A stretch of 64,000 nt of DNA from contig NZ_CP101417.1 in assembly GCF_024339125.1 (NCBI RefSeq), positions 2,057,001-2,121,000 of the forward strand, written 5' to 3'. A program made the translations under genes and the position numbers. How positions within the stretch are numbered: the first letter of the stretch is position 1; each line of letters opens with the position of its first letter. This DNA comes from Xanthomonas hortorum. GTDB lineage: Bacteria; Pseudomonadota; Gammaproteobacteria; Xanthomonadales; Xanthomonadaceae. The notes beneath the pieces were generated by a model. The model made no database searches, was not told where the DNA came from, and was given only the letters and a program-made list of their open reading frames with translations. Shown piece by piece: positions 42,598 to 52,448 of this stretch.

Positions 42598-43071
42598 TCA
42601 GTGTACGGGTTCAGGCTCGTCGAGGAACATCTGCGTTTCCATCCAGGCATAGGCCGCTTCGGCACCCGGCTGGTTGAACAGCACCATCAGCACCACCCAC
42701 TTGAGGTCGTCCAGATCAAGCTCGTCCTGGTCCAGCGCCATGGCGCGGTCCAGCACCAACTCGCGCTGATCGGCATCGAGAATGCGGTGTTGCTCCAGGA
42801 ACATCAGAAACCCACGGCAGTCCACATCGAGCTTGTCCAGTTCCGGGCCGTGGTAGATACGCACCGGCCCGTCGACGTGCGGGCGCGCAACACTAGGCCG
42901 CTGCTCGGAGAGCGCGTCCAGCCAATCGAAGGCTTTACTGATTTCTGCAGGGCTGAAGCCAGCGTGGATCAGGCCATTCTGAAGCGAGTCACGGTCACGG
43001 ACCAGGTCCGCGTCTTCGCTGAAATAATGTTCGAACAGGTACAGCAGTACATCAAGAATGCTCTCTTTCAT
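42598..43071 (-). CDS. smg: Smg family protein (DUF494)
   Basis: 157 residues, typical Smg length. [17 protein letters not shown] is the characteristic start, and the all-helical, acidic profile continues to the end. Smg genes sit between dprA and topA in many beta- and gammaproteobacteria, exactly as here, but the function is not defined. It ends 40 bases before the GYF-pilin-like gene, which has been inserted between smg and topA relative to the ancestral order. Confidence 0.93.
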   Translation of the reverse strand: MKESILDVLLYLFEHYFSEDADLVRDRDSLQNGLIHAGFSPAEISKAFDWLDALSEQRPSVARPHVDGPVRIYHGPELDKLDVDCRGFLMFLEQHRILDADQRELVLDRAMALDQDELDLDDLKWVVLMVLFNQPGAEAAYAWMETQMFLDEPEPVH

Positions 43072-43114
43072 TGCCCCTCGGCCTGCGTCGCGCGACGCTG
43101 TGGAGGTGAAGAAA

Positions 43115-44251
43115 CTAGGGATTGCGGGTATAGCGACCGTGCTCGGTGACCACGTCTCCCTCCAGTTCCATGATGAGCAGCATGGAGGACAGCGTGGCGG
43201 CCGTCAATCCGGTGCGTTCGACCAATGCATCCATAGGGGTTGGGTCGTGGCCAAGTGCCTGCCACAAGCGCTGGTAGTCCGGATCCGGGCGCGCGGTAAA
43301 GGCCTTGGGCGCCGTCCTGGCCTGATCAGTGGGGGCGGCCAGGCGCTGGCGCAAGGCATCGGCCAACTCGCCCGAGAGCAGGCGCAGCCCGTCGATGATC
43401 TGGGCCGGCTCCTGGGCCAGGGTGGCACCCTGCCGGATCAGGTGATGGCAGCCGCGCGCGAGCGGATTGTGCAGCGAGCCGGGCAGGGCGAACACTTCAC
43501 GCCCGGCCTCGGCTGCCAGCCGCGCGGTGATCAGCGCGCCCGAGCGCATGGCCGCTTCGACCACCAGCGTGCCCAATGCCAGCCCGGCGATGATCCGGTT
43601 GCGGGCCGGGAAGTGCCCCGCGGCCGCCGCTGTGCCGGGCAGGTACTCGCTGACGACCGCACCACGCGCGGCGATGCGATCGCGCAAGCCGTGATGGTGT
43701 GCGGGATAGGCCACATCGGTGCCGGTGCCGACCACCGCCACGGTGATGCCGTCGGCGCGGGCAAGCGCGGCCTCGTGGGCGATCGCATCCACGCCTGCCG
43801 CCATGCCGCTGACGATGCCCAGCCCGGCGCTCGCCAGGCTGGAAGCAAACGCGCGGGTGTGCTCCCGCCCTCCGGCCGTGGCCGCACGGCTGCCGACCAC
43901 CGCCACCGCTGGATGCCATAACGCATTGGGGTCGCCGTCCACGAACAAGGCCAGCGGCGGATTGACCAGATGCCGCAGCAGCGCGGGATAGTCCGGATCC
44001 TGCCAACCGATGAGGTGATGCCCGGGCTGCGCACACCAGTGCAGCGCAGCGTCCAGCGCCTGCGCGTCGGGGAGACGCAGCAGGGCCGATTGCAGCGCGT
44101 CGCAGCCGGCAGCGCGCCATGCATCGGAGCCGGCGGCTAGGATCTCGGCCGGCGAGGCGAACGTCGTCAGCAGCGTACGGCGCGGCGGGCTGCGGCCGCC
44201 GGCCAGCAGCAGGATCAACAACGCACGCAGGTCGGGAGCAATCAGGGCCAT
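43115..44251 (-). CDS. dprA: DNA processing protein DprA
   Basis: 378 residues. A helical N-terminal segment is followed by the Rossmann-like core with [50 protein letters not shown] and [20 protein letters not shown]. The C-terminal winged-helix segment is present ([25 protein letters not shown]). DprA loads RecA onto incoming single-stranded DNA in natural transformation. It lies between the LysM gene and smg on the same strand. Confidence 0.95.
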   Translation of the reverse strand: MALIAPDLRALLILLLAGGRSPPRRTLLTTFASPAEILAAGSDAWRAAGCDALQSALLRLPDAQALDAALHWCAQPGHHLIGWQDPDYPALLRHLVNPPLALFVDGDPNALWHPAVAVVGSRAATAGGREHTRAFASSLASAGLGIVSGMAAGVDAIAHEAALARADGITVAVVGTGTDVAYPAHHHGLRDRIAARGAVVSEYLPGTAAAAGHFPARNRIIAGLALGTLVVEAAMRSGALITARLAAEAGREVFALPGSLHNPLARGCHHLIRQGATLAQEPAQIIDGLRLLSGELADALRQRLAAPTDQARTAPKAFTARPDPDYQRLWQALGHDPTPMDALVERTGLTAATLSSMLLIMELEGDVVTEHGRYTRNP

Positions 44252-44276
44252 GCAGTCAGCGTAGGCCGCAAACGAC

Positions 44277-44300
44277 GACGGCGCCCTCAGGCGCCGTCGC
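44277..44300 (-). terminator. hairpin after the LysM gene or upstream of dprA
   Basis: Perfect 9-bp stem gacggcgcc (44277-44285) and ggcgccgtc (44290-44298) with a four-base loop, downstream of the leftward LysM gene (stop at 44326). No T-run is seen, so attenuation rather than full termination is likely. Confidence 0.5.
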
Positions 44301-44325
44301 GTTACAGCATCGGATTTTGTCGCGC

Positions 44326-45462
44326 TTACTGCGCGTCTGGATGCTTGACGATGTAGCCCAGGCCGGTCGGCTTGACGCTTTCCATCACCAGCGCATAGCT
44401 GACCTTGTCGAAGGTGCGGAACACCATCGCGTGCGAGACGTATTCGTCGGGCAGGCCGACGGTGGAACCGGCCGGACCGCTGAAATCGTCATCGGTCCGC
44501 GAAAAACGCGAGTGCTTGACGCGGTCGCTGACCGTGCGGCCCTTGCGCCAGATCGAGAACACCGTGCCGTTGTTGATGCCCTCGCGCGCGCCACCGGAGA
44601 TGGCGATCACGTCGCGGGTACCGCCGACGATGAAGGCATCGGAGATGGCGAGTACGCGCAACTCGGTCTGCGTGGCCTGTTCCGACGGTGGATGCGGAAT
44701 GAACTGCAGATCGTAGGGCTGTGCCTCGACCGCGATGATGCGATCGCCCGCACGCACTTCACGGCCGCTGTCCTGCAGCAGCAAAGTCGCCGCCTTGGAA
44801 TTGCCGCCTGCCGCGCTGCGGGTAATGGTGCCGACGTTGACCTGCGCCAGTTCATACCCCAGGAACTCGCGGCGACTGCTCGGTGCGATGTAGTTCTTCC
44901 AGATGTTGCCGGAGCCGGCGACGCTATTGCCGGCCATATCCAGATCATCGTTGGGCTTGGGCAGGCTGAACTTCACGGTCGGGCGCACCACTGCAAAACG
45001 CTGCCCCGGCTGCGCGTCGTCCAGGCCGACCACATACGCCAACTGGCCAGTGGTGGCACGCGAACGACCGCCCTCCAGACCGACGACATACGGCAGGCCG
45101 TCGAAGTCGTCGGTGACGCGCAGGTTTTTGAGAAACGGCTCGACGTCCGATAGCGGAATCGCATTGATCGGCGCTTCCTGACGCGGGCCGGGCTGCACAG
45201 TGCCCTTGGCGACGCGATCCAGGTAGGCCAGGCTGATCACATCGCCCGGGTAGATCAGGTGCGGATTCTGAATTTGCGGATTGGCCTGCCAGATTTCCGG
45301 CCACAGCCACGGCTTTTGCAGAAAACGCCCAGCGATGTCCCAAAGGGTATCCCCCTTGCGCACCACGTAAGTCTCTGGATGTTCGCCCACCGCTTGCGCG
45401 GCAGCGTAGGTCGCGACGGTCAGCATCGCCGCAGCGACGACCGTACGAAGTCGGTTCAACAT
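44326..45462 (-). CDS. LysM-domain exported protein
   Basis: 378 residues from the ATG at 45462, with AGAAGG upstream. A signal peptide (RTVVAAAMLTVATYAAAQA) is followed by one LysM module at about 31-80 (TYVVRKGDTLWDIAGRFL...WPEIWQANPQI...YPGDVISL). The rest is a conserved beta-rich region without catalytic motif. LysM binds peptidoglycan. The gene heads the leftward run into dprA-smg and is divergent from def, an arrangement conserved across gammaproteobacteria. Confidence 0.9.
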   Translation of the reverse strand: MLNRLRTVVAAAMLTVATYAAAQAVGEHPETYVVRKGDTLWDIAGRFLQKPWLWPEIWQANPQIQNPHLIYPGDVISLAYLDRVAKGTVQPGPRQEAPINAIPLSDVEPFLKNLRVTDDFDGLPYVVGLEGGRSRATTGQLAYVVGLDDAQPGQRFAVVRPTVKFSLPKPNDDLDMAGNSVAGSGNIWKNYIAPSSRREFLGYELAQVNVGTITRSAAGGNSKAATLLLQDSGREVRAGDRIIAVEAQPYDLQFIPHPPSEQATQTELRVLAISDAFIVGGTRDVIAISGGAREGINNGTVFSIWRKGRTVSDRVKHSRFSRTDDDFSGPAGSTVGLPDEYVSHAMVFRTFDKVSYALVMESVKPTGLGYIVKHPDAQ

Positions 45463-45594
45463 GAGTGCCTTCTTGCCTGATTCCCCAACAGGTCCGCGCA
45501 CTATAGTCCAGAAACCCCGGCGTTACGCAAGCAGTGCGCTAGAATAGGAGCGTCTTGCCGGCGCCGCGCCGGTGTTCCCAGCACGGGTAACCCC

Positions 45595-46107
45595 ATGGCT
45601 TTGCTCCCTATTCTCGAATTTCCCGACCCGCGGCTGCGCACCAAGGCCGTGCCGGTCGATGCTGCCGAGGTCACCAGCCCGGCATTTCAACGCTTGCTCG
45701 ACGACATGTTCCAGACCATGTACGAGGCGCCCGGCATCGGCCTGGCCGCCAGTCAGGTGGATGTGCACAAGCGTTTCATGGTGATCGACGTCAGCGACGA
45801 GAAGAACCTGCCGCAGGTGTTCATCAACCCGCAAATCGTCAGCAAACAGGGCGAGCAGCTGTATCAGGAAGGCTGCCTGTCGGTGCCGGGCATCTATGCC
45901 GATGTCAGCCGTGCCGATGCGATCACGGTGCGCTATGTCGACCGCCACGGGCAGGCGCAGGAACTGAGCACCGAAGGCCTGCTGGCGGTGTGCATCCAGC
46001 ATGAGATGGATCACCTGGACGGCAAGTTGTTTGTCGATTATCTGTCGCCGCTCAAGCGCGAGATGGTGCGCAAGAAACTGGCCAAGCAGCGCAAACACGT
46101 TGCCTGA
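45595..46107 (+). CDS. def: peptide deformylase
   Basis: 170 residues. All three motifs are intact: [18 protein letters not shown] (Cys94 metal ligand) and QHEMDHLDG (His136, Glu137, His140). It removes the N-formyl group from new proteins, using Fe2+. A TAGAAT hexamer at 45540-45545 is a possible -10 element. It is followed by fmt after a repeat-containing gap. Confidence 0.96.
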   Translation: MALLPILEFPDPRLRTKAVPVDAAEVTSPAFQRLLDDMFQTMYEAPGIGLAASQVDVHKRFMVIDVSDEKNLPQVFINPQIVSKQGEQLYQEGCLSVPGIYADVSRADAITVRYVDRHGQAQELSTEGLLAVCIQHEMDHLDGKLFVDYLSPLKREMVRKKLAKQRKHVA

Positions 46108-46112
46108 CGGCC

Positions 46113-46202
46113 GGGATTCGGGAGTCGGGATTCGGAAGGCCGGTTCTCTCACCGATTGCCGAATCCGCCCCTGCGACTCCCCAATTTCCACTCCCGAATC
46201 CC
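46113..46202. repeat. nested inverted repeats between def and fmt
   Basis: The outer 13-bp arms gggattcgggagt (46113-46125) and actcccgaatccc (46190-46202) are perfect complements. An inner pair ggattcgg (46128-46135) and ccgaatcc (46159-46166) is also perfect. The sequence belongs to the GGGATT-type simple repeats common between Xanthomonas genes. It ends 8 bases before the fmt ATG. Confidence 0.8.
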
Positions 46203-46209
46203 CCGCCCA

Positions 46210-47133
46210 ATGAAAATCATCTTCGCCGGTACGCCGGATTTTGCCGTCGCCTCGTTGCGCGCTGCCGCGCAGCGACATGAAGTGGTGGCGGTCTATACCC
46301 AGCCGGATCGGCCTGCAGGCCGCGGCCGTGGGCTGACCGCCTCGCCGGTCAAGCTGGAAGCGATCGCGCGCGGCATCCCGGTGTTTCAGCCGCAGACGCT
46401 GCGCTCGCCCGAGGCCCTGGCGACGCTGCGCGCGCTCGATGCCGACCTGATGGTGGTGGTGGCTTACGGCTTGATCCTGCCCAAGGCAGTGCTGGCCGCG
46501 CCGACCTACGGCTGCTGGAATGTGCATGCCTCGTTACTGCCGCGCTGGCGTGGCGCCGCGCCTATCCAGCGTGCGATCGAGGCCGGCGATACCGAAACCG
46601 GCGTGTGCCTGATGCAGATGGAAGCCGGTCTGGATACCGGCCCGGTGCTGCTGTCGCAACGTCTGGAGATCGGGGAGCAGGAAACCGGCGGGCAGCTGCA
46701 CGACCGCCTCGCCGCGCTGGGTGCGCAGGTGCTGTCCGATGGACTGGGGTTGCTGCGTGCCGGCGTTCGCCCGGTGGCGCAACCGCAGCCGGCCGAGGGC
46801 GTGACCTACGCGCACAAGCTGGACAAGGCGCAGGCGCGGCTGGACTGGGCGCAGCCGGCGCAGGAACTGGCGCGGCGCGTGCGCGCATTTAATCCATGGC
46901 CGGTGGCCGAGGCGATGCTGGCCGGTGAGCGTGTGCGCCTGCATGGTGCAGTGGCGCTGGAGCTGGCACATCGGCAGGCGCCGGGCACCCTGCTGGCCGC
47001 CAGCAAGCAGGGCATCGATATCGCCTGCGGTGCGGGCGCGTTGCGGGTACGCGTCTTGCAGCGCGAGGGCGGCAAGGCGATCACCGCCGCCGACTACCTA
47101 AACGCGCGCCGCGATCTGCCGGCGCTGACCTGA
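46210..47133 (+). CDS. fmt: methionyl-tRNA formyltransferase
   Basis: 307 residues from the ATG at 46210, which begins the conserved [12 protein letters not shown]. The formyl-tetrahydrofolate-binding loop is [19 protein letters not shown], with the catalytic His/Asn region and [15 protein letters not shown]. It formylates initiator Met-tRNA. No clear Shine-Dalgarno is present and an inverted repeat abuts the start. The stop shares a base with the rsmB ATG (TGATG). Confidence 0.95.
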   Translation: MKIIFAGTPDFAVASLRAAAQRHEVVAVYTQPDRPAGRGRGLTASPVKLEAIARGIPVFQPQTLRSPEALATLRALDADLMVVVAYGLILPKAVLAAPTYGCWNVHASLLPRWRGAAPIQRAIEAGDTETGVCLMQMEAGLDTGPVLLSQRLEIGEQETGGQLHDRLAALGAQVLSDGLGLLRAGVRPVAQPQPAEGVTYAHKLDKAQARLDWAQPAQELARRVRAFNPWPVAEAMLAGERVRLHGAVALELAHRQAPGTLLAASKQGIDIACGAGALRVRVLQREGGKAITAADYLNARRDLPALT

Positions 47134-48443
47134 TGTCGACGGAAGCCGCTACTGCCGGCGTTGCCTCGCGTCTGGCCGCAGCGCGGGTGCTGACGGCGGT
47201 GTTCGACCAGGGTCGCTCGCTCAAGGCCGAGCTGGCTGCGAGCTTGCCCGGCCTGAGCGATCCGCGTGACCGCGCGCTGGTGGAGGCGATCTGTTTTGCG
47301 GTGTTGCGCCGCCGCCCGGCCTACGACGTAGCGCTGCGGCAGTGGCTGGAGCGCCCGTTGCCGCCGCGCGATGCCGAACTGAAAGCGCTGCTGATGGCCG
47401 GCTTCGCCCAGCTCGACGTGTTGCAACTGCCCGCGCATGCGGCGTTGTCGGCCACCGTGGACGCGTGTCGTGCGCTGGGCCGGCCGCGTCAGGCCGGCAT
47501 GGTCAACGCGATCCTGCGGCGTGCGCAGCGCGAGGGTTTCCCGGCGGTGTCTGCCGATGCCGGTTGGCCGTCCTGGTTGCGCAAGCAGCTGCGCGCCGAT
47601 TGGGGCGATGACGCCGAAGATATCTTCGTTGCAAGCGCGCTGATGGCGCCGATGTGGCTGCGTGTGCATCGCGGGCGCACCGATCCGGCCGCGTATGTCG
47701 CGCGCCTGGCCGAACTGGGCATCGCTGCCGAAATCGATGCGGTGTTGCCGGATGCGGTGCGCTTGCACAGCGCGCTGCCGGTGAGTCAGTTGCCGGGCTT
47801 TGCCGAAGGCGAAGTCTCGGTGCAGGACGGTTCTGCGCAGCAGGTGGCCGATGCACTGCCGTTGGCTCCATCGGCGCGCGTGCTCGATGCCTGCGCCGCG
47901 CCCGGTGGCAAGGCTGCGCATCTGCTGGAACGCCATCCCGGCCTGCAGCTCACCGCGCTGGATGTGGATGCGCGCCGGCTGGAACGCGTGCAGCAGACCC
48001 TGCAGCGCACCGTGCCGGGCGCGCAGGTGGCGCTGCATGCGGCCGACGCCGCCGATCCCGCCGCGTGGTGGGACGGGCAGCCGTTCGATGCGGTGCTGCT
48101 GGATGCGCCGTGTTCGGCCACCGGCGTGGTGCGTCGTCAACCGGATGTGCTGCTGCATCGCCGCGCCGACGATATCGATGCCTTGAGCGCCTTGCAGGCA
48201 CGCCTGCTCGATGCGACCTGGCGCACGCTGCGTCCGGGCGGGCAGTTGCTTTACACCACCTGCTCCTTGCTCGCGCGTGAGAACCAGGCCCAGGTGGAGG
48301 CGTTTTTGCAACACACCGCCGATGCACAGGCGCAGCCGCTGGGTGCGCAGTTTGGTCATGCGGCAGGGCCGGGGCGCCAGCGGTTTCCAGGCGAGCAGCA
48401 CTGCGACGGATTTTTCTACGCGCTTTTGCTAAAAACCTCCTGA
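47133..48443 (+). CDS. rsmB: 16S rRNA m5C967 methyltransferase RsmB
   Basis: 436 residues. An N-terminal NusB-like RNA-binding helical domain is followed by the SAM domain with [35 protein letters not shown] and the catalytic [18 protein letters not shown]. It methylates C967 of 16S rRNA. It is coupled to fmt by a one-base overlap, completing the def-fmt-rsmB operon. Confidence 0.95.
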   Translation: MSTEAATAGVASRLAAARVLTAVFDQGRSLKAELAASLPGLSDPRDRALVEAICFAVLRRRPAYDVALRQWLERPLPPRDAELKALLMAGFAQLDVLQLPAHAALSATVDACRALGRPRQAGMVNAILRRAQREGFPAVSADAGWPSWLRKQLRADWGDDAEDIFVASALMAPMWLRVHRGRTDPAAYVARLAELGIAAEIDAVLPDAVRLHSALPVSQLPGFAEGEVSVQDGSAQQVADALPLAPSARVLDACAAPGGKAAHLLERHPGLQLTALDVDARRLERVQQTLQRTVPGAQVALHAADAADPAAWWDGQPFDAVLLDAPCSATGVVRRQPDVLLHRRADDIDALSALQARLLDATWRTLRPGGQLLYTTCSLLARENQAQVEAFLQHTADAQAQPLGAQFGHAAGPGRQRFPGEQHCDGFFYALLLKTS

Positions 48444-48490
48444 TCGCGCGCCGAGTCGGCGTTCCCTCCTGTTTCCCACTGCCGCCGGCC

Positions 48491-50212
48491 ATGCTCAAGA
48501 CCCGTGCTTCCACCGATTTCTGGCTGCTGGCCATCACCGCTGTATTGGTCATCGGTGCCGGCCTGGGATTGCGTGACCCCTGGCCGGCGGATGAGCCGCG
48601 TTTTGCGCTGGTCGCCAAGCAGATGGTGCTGAGCGGCGACTGGCTGTTCCCGCATCGCGGCAACGAGCTGTACTCGGACAAGCCGCCGATGCTGATGTGG
48701 CTGCAGGCGCTGTTCTACACGCTGCTGGGCAATTGGCGGGTGGCGTTCCTGCTGCCGTCGCTGCTGGCAGCCTTGGGCACGCTGGCCTGCGTGTACGACC
48801 TGGGGCGGCGGCTGTGGACCCGGCGCGTGGGCCTGTATGCGGCCTGGATGCTGCTGTTCACGTTGCACTTCACCTTCCAGGCCAAGAAGGCGCAGATCGA
48901 CCCGCTGGTGGTGTTCTGGATCACCCTGGCCAATTACGGCCTTTTGCGGCATCTGTTGATGGGCCCGGCCTGGCGCTGGTGGACGCTAGGCTGGTTCGCC
49001 GCCGGGCTGGGCGTGATCACCAAAGGCGTTGGCGTGATCGCGTTGCTGATGCTGATCCCGGCCGGCATTGCGTCGGCGCGCGGTTGGCCGGGCGTACGCG
49101 TGCATGTGCGCGATCAGCGCTTCTGGCTGGGGCCGCTGTTCTTCTTTGTCGCGATCCTGCTGTGGTTCGTGCCGATGATGGTGACCGCGCTGACCGCCGG
49201 CCAGCCCGAATACCGCGTGTATCTCAACGACATCCTGCTGCGCCAGACCGCCAAGCGCTACGCCAGCTCCTGGGACCACGCGCAACCGGTCTGGTACCAC
49301 TTGAAGGGCATGGCCACGATGTGGCTGCCGACCATCCTGCTGCTGCCATGGGCAATCCCGGCCTGGCGGCGCCGGCTCAAGCGCCGCGATCCGCGCTATC
49401 TGCTGCCGCTGGCGTGGTGGCTGTTGGTGCTGGTGTTCTTCACCATTCCCAGTGGCAAGCGCGATGTCTACATCCTGCCGGCGCTGTCGATGTTCTGCCT
49501 GGCGCTGGCGCCATTGGCGGCGGGGCTGTTGCGGCGGGCCGGGGTGCAACGCATGTTGTTCGGTTTCACGCTGCTGCTGACGCTGGTCTTCAGCGTTGGC
49601 GGGGTGGCGATGCTGATCGGGCATCCGGGCTTCGAGCAGAAGATCATGGACAGCCGCGGAGTCGGCAGCGAGGCGACTGACCCGCTCGGCTGGCTGTTGC
49701 TGGCGGTGGGGGTGTGGGGCGTGGCCAGCTTGCTGTTGCTGCGGGTGCGCCGCTCCGCGCTTGCGGTCGCCTCGCTGCTGGGCGCGTGGTGGGTGGCATT
49801 CGGGCTGGTCTGCTACCCAATTTTCAACGACTCCAGCTCGTCGGGCGCGGTGATGCGGGAAGCCGGGCGCCGGATCGGGGTGGATGCGCAGCTTGGGCTG
49901 GTGGCCTGGAAAGAGCAGAACCTGCTGATGGCCGACCGCCCCGCGCAGACCTTCGGCTTCAAGGTGCCGTGGGAACAACAGCTGCAACGCGGGGTGACCT
50001 GGCAGGCAGAGCAGCCTGCGCAACGCTGGCTGTTGGTACAGGAAACGGCGTTACTGGCCTGCGTGGATCGCAGTCGCAGCCAATTGGTGGGGGTGGCCAA
50101 CCGTCGTCGCTGGTGGCTGGTGCCGGCCGATGCGGTGCGCGGCAGCTGCGTGGCAAGCTCCAACGAGCGGGCGGTGGAAGCACAGGAGCAGGGCAACCTG
50201 GAGACCGAATGA
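48491..50212 (+). CDS. ArnT-like GT83 family membrane glycosyltransferase
   Basis: 573 residues with about twelve membrane segments. The first periplasmic loop has DPWPADEPRFALVAKQM, matching the metal-binding acidic motif of polyprenyl-phosphate-dependent transferases, and YSDKPPMLMWLQALFY is the typical ArnT/PMT continuation. Members move a sugar from a polyprenyl carrier to lipid A, LPS or protein. Acceptor and sugar are not readable here. It is 48 bases after rsmB and followed by an O-antigen-ligase-like gene, which suggests envelope polysaccharide modification. Confidence 0.85.
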   Translation: MLKTRASTDFWLLAITAVLVIGAGLGLRDPWPADEPRFALVAKQMVLSGDWLFPHRGNELYSDKPPMLMWLQALFYTLLGNWRVAFLLPSLLAALGTLACVYDLGRRLWTRRVGLYAAWMLLFTLHFTFQAKKAQIDPLVVFWITLANYGLLRHLLMGPAWRWWTLGWFAAGLGVITKGVGVIALLMLIPAGIASARGWPGVRVHVRDQRFWLGPLFFFVAILLWFVPMMVTALTAGQPEYRVYLNDILLRQTAKRYASSWDHAQPVWYHLKGMATMWLPTILLLPWAIPAWRRRLKRRDPRYLLPLAWWLLVLVFFTIPSGKRDVYILPALSMFCLALAPLAAGLLRRAGVQRMLFGFTLLLTLVFSVGGVAMLIGHPGFEQKIMDSRGVGSEATDPLGWLLLAVGVWGVASLLLLRVRRSALAVASLLGAWWVAFGLVCYPIFNDSSSSGAVMREAGRRIGVDAQLGLVAWKEQNLLMADRPAQTFGFKVPWEQQLQRGVTWQAEQPAQRWLLVQETALLACVDRSRSQLVGVANRRRWWLVPADAVRGSCVASSNERAVEAQEQGNLETE

Positions 50213-50364
50213 GGGCGCCAAGCAGACCTCCCGGACACGATTTGCGCTGCGTCAATGCCGCCGCTGGCCGCTGTCTAGCGACGATTCATGCGGGGCATCG
50301 TTAGCTTGGCCGGCGTTGCCGCTGTGTGTTGCCCGCTTTACCTCCCTTTCGCCACCGATGCTCG

Positions 50365-51636
50365 ATGAATTCCTTGCCCACTCAACCCGCTTCGCTGTCG
50401 CAGACTGCCCCCATCGCATCGCGGGCAGGCGTGCGCATCGCCGAACTGGGCGTGTTCCTGATGACCGCGCTGGTGGTCAGCATGCCGAGCGGCCTGCTGC
50501 CGTTCGGCGTGTGCCTGCTGCTCGGTTCGCTGGTGGGTTGGCGCAACCTGCGTGCGGGCATCGTGACGCGCGATGGGTCGCTGCGTGCGCTGGGCTGGCT
50601 GACGGCGGCGGTCATCGCGATGTCGCTGCTGTCGATCGCCCTGTTCGAACATGGGCTGCGCGACGTCGATAACCGCTCGCGCTTTCTGGTATTGCCGTGG
50701 GCTGCGTTGTGGGCGTACGCGCTGCAACCGCGCCAGGTCTGGTTGTGGCGCGGTGCACTGGCCGGCGTGTTCGCAGCCATGTTGATCGCCTTGTTGCAGG
50801 TGATGAACGGTGCCGACCGCGCGGAAGGCTTTACCAACGCGATTGTGTTCGCCGATATCACGCTGATGCTGCTGGTTGTGGCGGTGTTCTGTCGTCCGGT
50901 GGGCAACGTGCGCTGGCTGGTCGGCGCGGCCATCGCGGCGGTGGTGGTCATCGTGCTCAGTGGCAGCCGTGGTGTGTACCTGTCGTTGCTGGTGACACTC
51001 GGTGTGCTGATCTGGGGCGCGGCCTGGCATAGCCCGCGCATGCGTTTGCTGGCCTTCATCGGCAGCGGCGTGCTGGCGGTGGGCGTGATCGTCAGCGTGC
51101 CGGCCTTGACCGATCAAATGCGTCTAGGTGAATTGCAGAGAGATCTGCAACGCTACGAGGTCGGCGACAGCGATTCGTCTGCCGGCGCCCGCATCGAGCG
51201 GCTGCATGTGGCCTGGGATACCTTGCGCGCGCATCCGCTCACCGGCGTGGGCGTCGGGCGTTTCGACGATGCGATGCGCGAGTTGCCGGTGTGTGCCGGC
51301 GATACCTGGTTGCTGCGTTGTCATCTTGGTCACGCGCATAACGATCTGGCCGAATGGGGCGCCACGCAGGGCGTTCCGGGCCTGTTGTTGTTGATCGCGG
51401 TGTATGGCGTGCCGCTGTGGATCTTCGTGCGACTGCATCGGCGCAGCGGGCAGCGCCAGTTTCGCGGGCCGGCAGCGGCCGGCGTGATGATCGTGATCAG
51501 CTACGCGCTATGTGGATTGACCCAATCGATGTTCGCGCATCAGGTCTCGGCGAGTTTCTACACGGCGATGGTCGGTGTGCTGGTTGGCCTGGCAGCGCGT
51601 CAGGCGCAGCAGGCCGCAGCTCAGTCGCTGCGTTGA
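50365..51636 (+). CDS. O-antigen ligase / Wzy-family membrane protein
   Basis: 423 residues, about ten to twelve membrane segments. The family landmarks are GSRGVYLSLLVTLGVLIW, TGVGVGRFDDAMRE in the periplasmic loop, and HAHNDLAEWGATQGVPGLL, the His-containing loop required in WaaL. It probably joins a polyprenyl-linked glycan to lipid A-core or a related acceptor. Its 3' end overlaps the convergent GT2 gene by 16 bases. Confidence 0.85.
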   Translation: MNSLPTQPASLSQTAPIASRAGVRIAELGVFLMTALVVSMPSGLLPFGVCLLLGSLVGWRNLRAGIVTRDGSLRALGWLTAAVIAMSLLSIALFEHGLRDVDNRSRFLVLPWAALWAYALQPRQVWLWRGALAGVFAAMLIALLQVMNGADRAEGFTNAIVFADITLMLLVVAVFCRPVGNVRWLVGAAIAAVVVIVLSGSRGVYLSLLVTLGVLIWGAAWHSPRMRLLAFIGSGVLAVGVIVSVPALTDQMRLGELQRDLQRYEVGDSDSSAGARIERLHVAWDTLRAHPLTGVGVGRFDDAMRELPVCAGDTWLLRCHLGHAHNDLAEWGATQGVPGLLLLIAVYGVPLWIFVRLHRRSGQRQFRGPAAAGVMIVISYALCGLTQSMFAHQVSASFYTAMVGVLVGLAARQAQQAAAQSLR

Positions 51637-52445
51637 TCGTCCGCGCGCGGCGGGTCCTGCACCGGTTGGTTGTGCTGTAGCAGCCACAACATGATGGTCT
51701 TCTGGCGCACGTAGTTGGCACGCACATAGGCGTAGATCAGCCCGTGCCAGCCATCGCGAAAACCGCCACGCAGCAGATAGCCGCGCCAGAAACGCCAGGC
51801 CGGCGCCAGCACCAGCTTGCTCCAGGTCGCGCGTTTGCCGCGTGCGTACTCGTGCTCGGCCATCATCTGCGCATAGCGCTGGGTCTTGGCCAGCTGCTGC
51901 GCCAGTGAGCGATACGGGTAATGGATCAGATCGCCGGGCAGGGTGACGACGGTTCCATCCACACTCGCCGCTTCGTGGATCTCGCGCTTGCCGCGCCAGC
52001 CGCCACGCCGGCGATCGAACAGGCGCAGCACACGATCCGGATAGGCATTGCCATGGCGCAGAAAGCGGCCGAAGTAATCCGACAGCCGCGCGAAGCGATA
52101 GCCGGCCGCCTCGGTGAAGCCCGCATCGCGCGCGGCGATGATCGAGCTGCGCAAGGCATCGCTGATGCGTTCGTCGGCATCCAGGCACAGCACCCAGTCG
52201 TGGCTGGCCTGTTCGACGCAATACGCCTTCTGGCTGCGATAGCCGTCGAAGTCGCGTTGCAACACGCGTGCGCCAAGCGCAGTGGCCAGCGCCACGGTGG
52301 CGTCGGTGGAGCCGGAGTCCACCACCACGATCTCGTCGCAGAACGCCAGCGAGCTCAGACAGTCGCGTAGGCGATCGGCCTCGTTGAACGCGATAATGCA
52401 GGCGCTGATGCGCGGCCGTTCGTCGGGTGCGGTCAAAGAGGACAT
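51621..52445 (-). CDS. glycosyltransferase family 2 (WaaE/KdtX-like)
   Basis: 274 residues. GT-A fold motifs: ISACIIAFNEADRLRDCL, VVDSGSTDATV and CLDADERISDAL (metal-binding DxD-type). The C-terminal half (GGWRGKREIHEAASVDG, LIHYPYRSLAQQLAKTQRYA) matches the LPS core beta-glycosyltransferase subgroup. The substrate is inferred to be the LPS inner core. It is divergent from the next gene with four bases between starts, and overlaps the ligase gene at its 3' end. Confidence 0.88.
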   Translation of the reverse strand: MSSLTAPDERPRISACIIAFNEADRLRDCLSSLAFCDEIVVVDSGSTDATVALATALGARVLQRDFDGYRSQKAYCVEQASHDWVLCLDADERISDALRSSIIAARDAGFTEAAGYRFARLSDYFGRFLRHGNAYPDRVLRLFDRRRGGWRGKREIHEAASVDGTVVTLPGDLIHYPYRSLAQQLAKTQRYAQMMAEHEYARGKRATWSKLVLAPAWRFWRGYLLRGGFRDGWHGLIYAYVRANYVRQKTIMLWLLQHNQPVQDPPRADDQRSD

Positions 52446-52448
52446 GTG

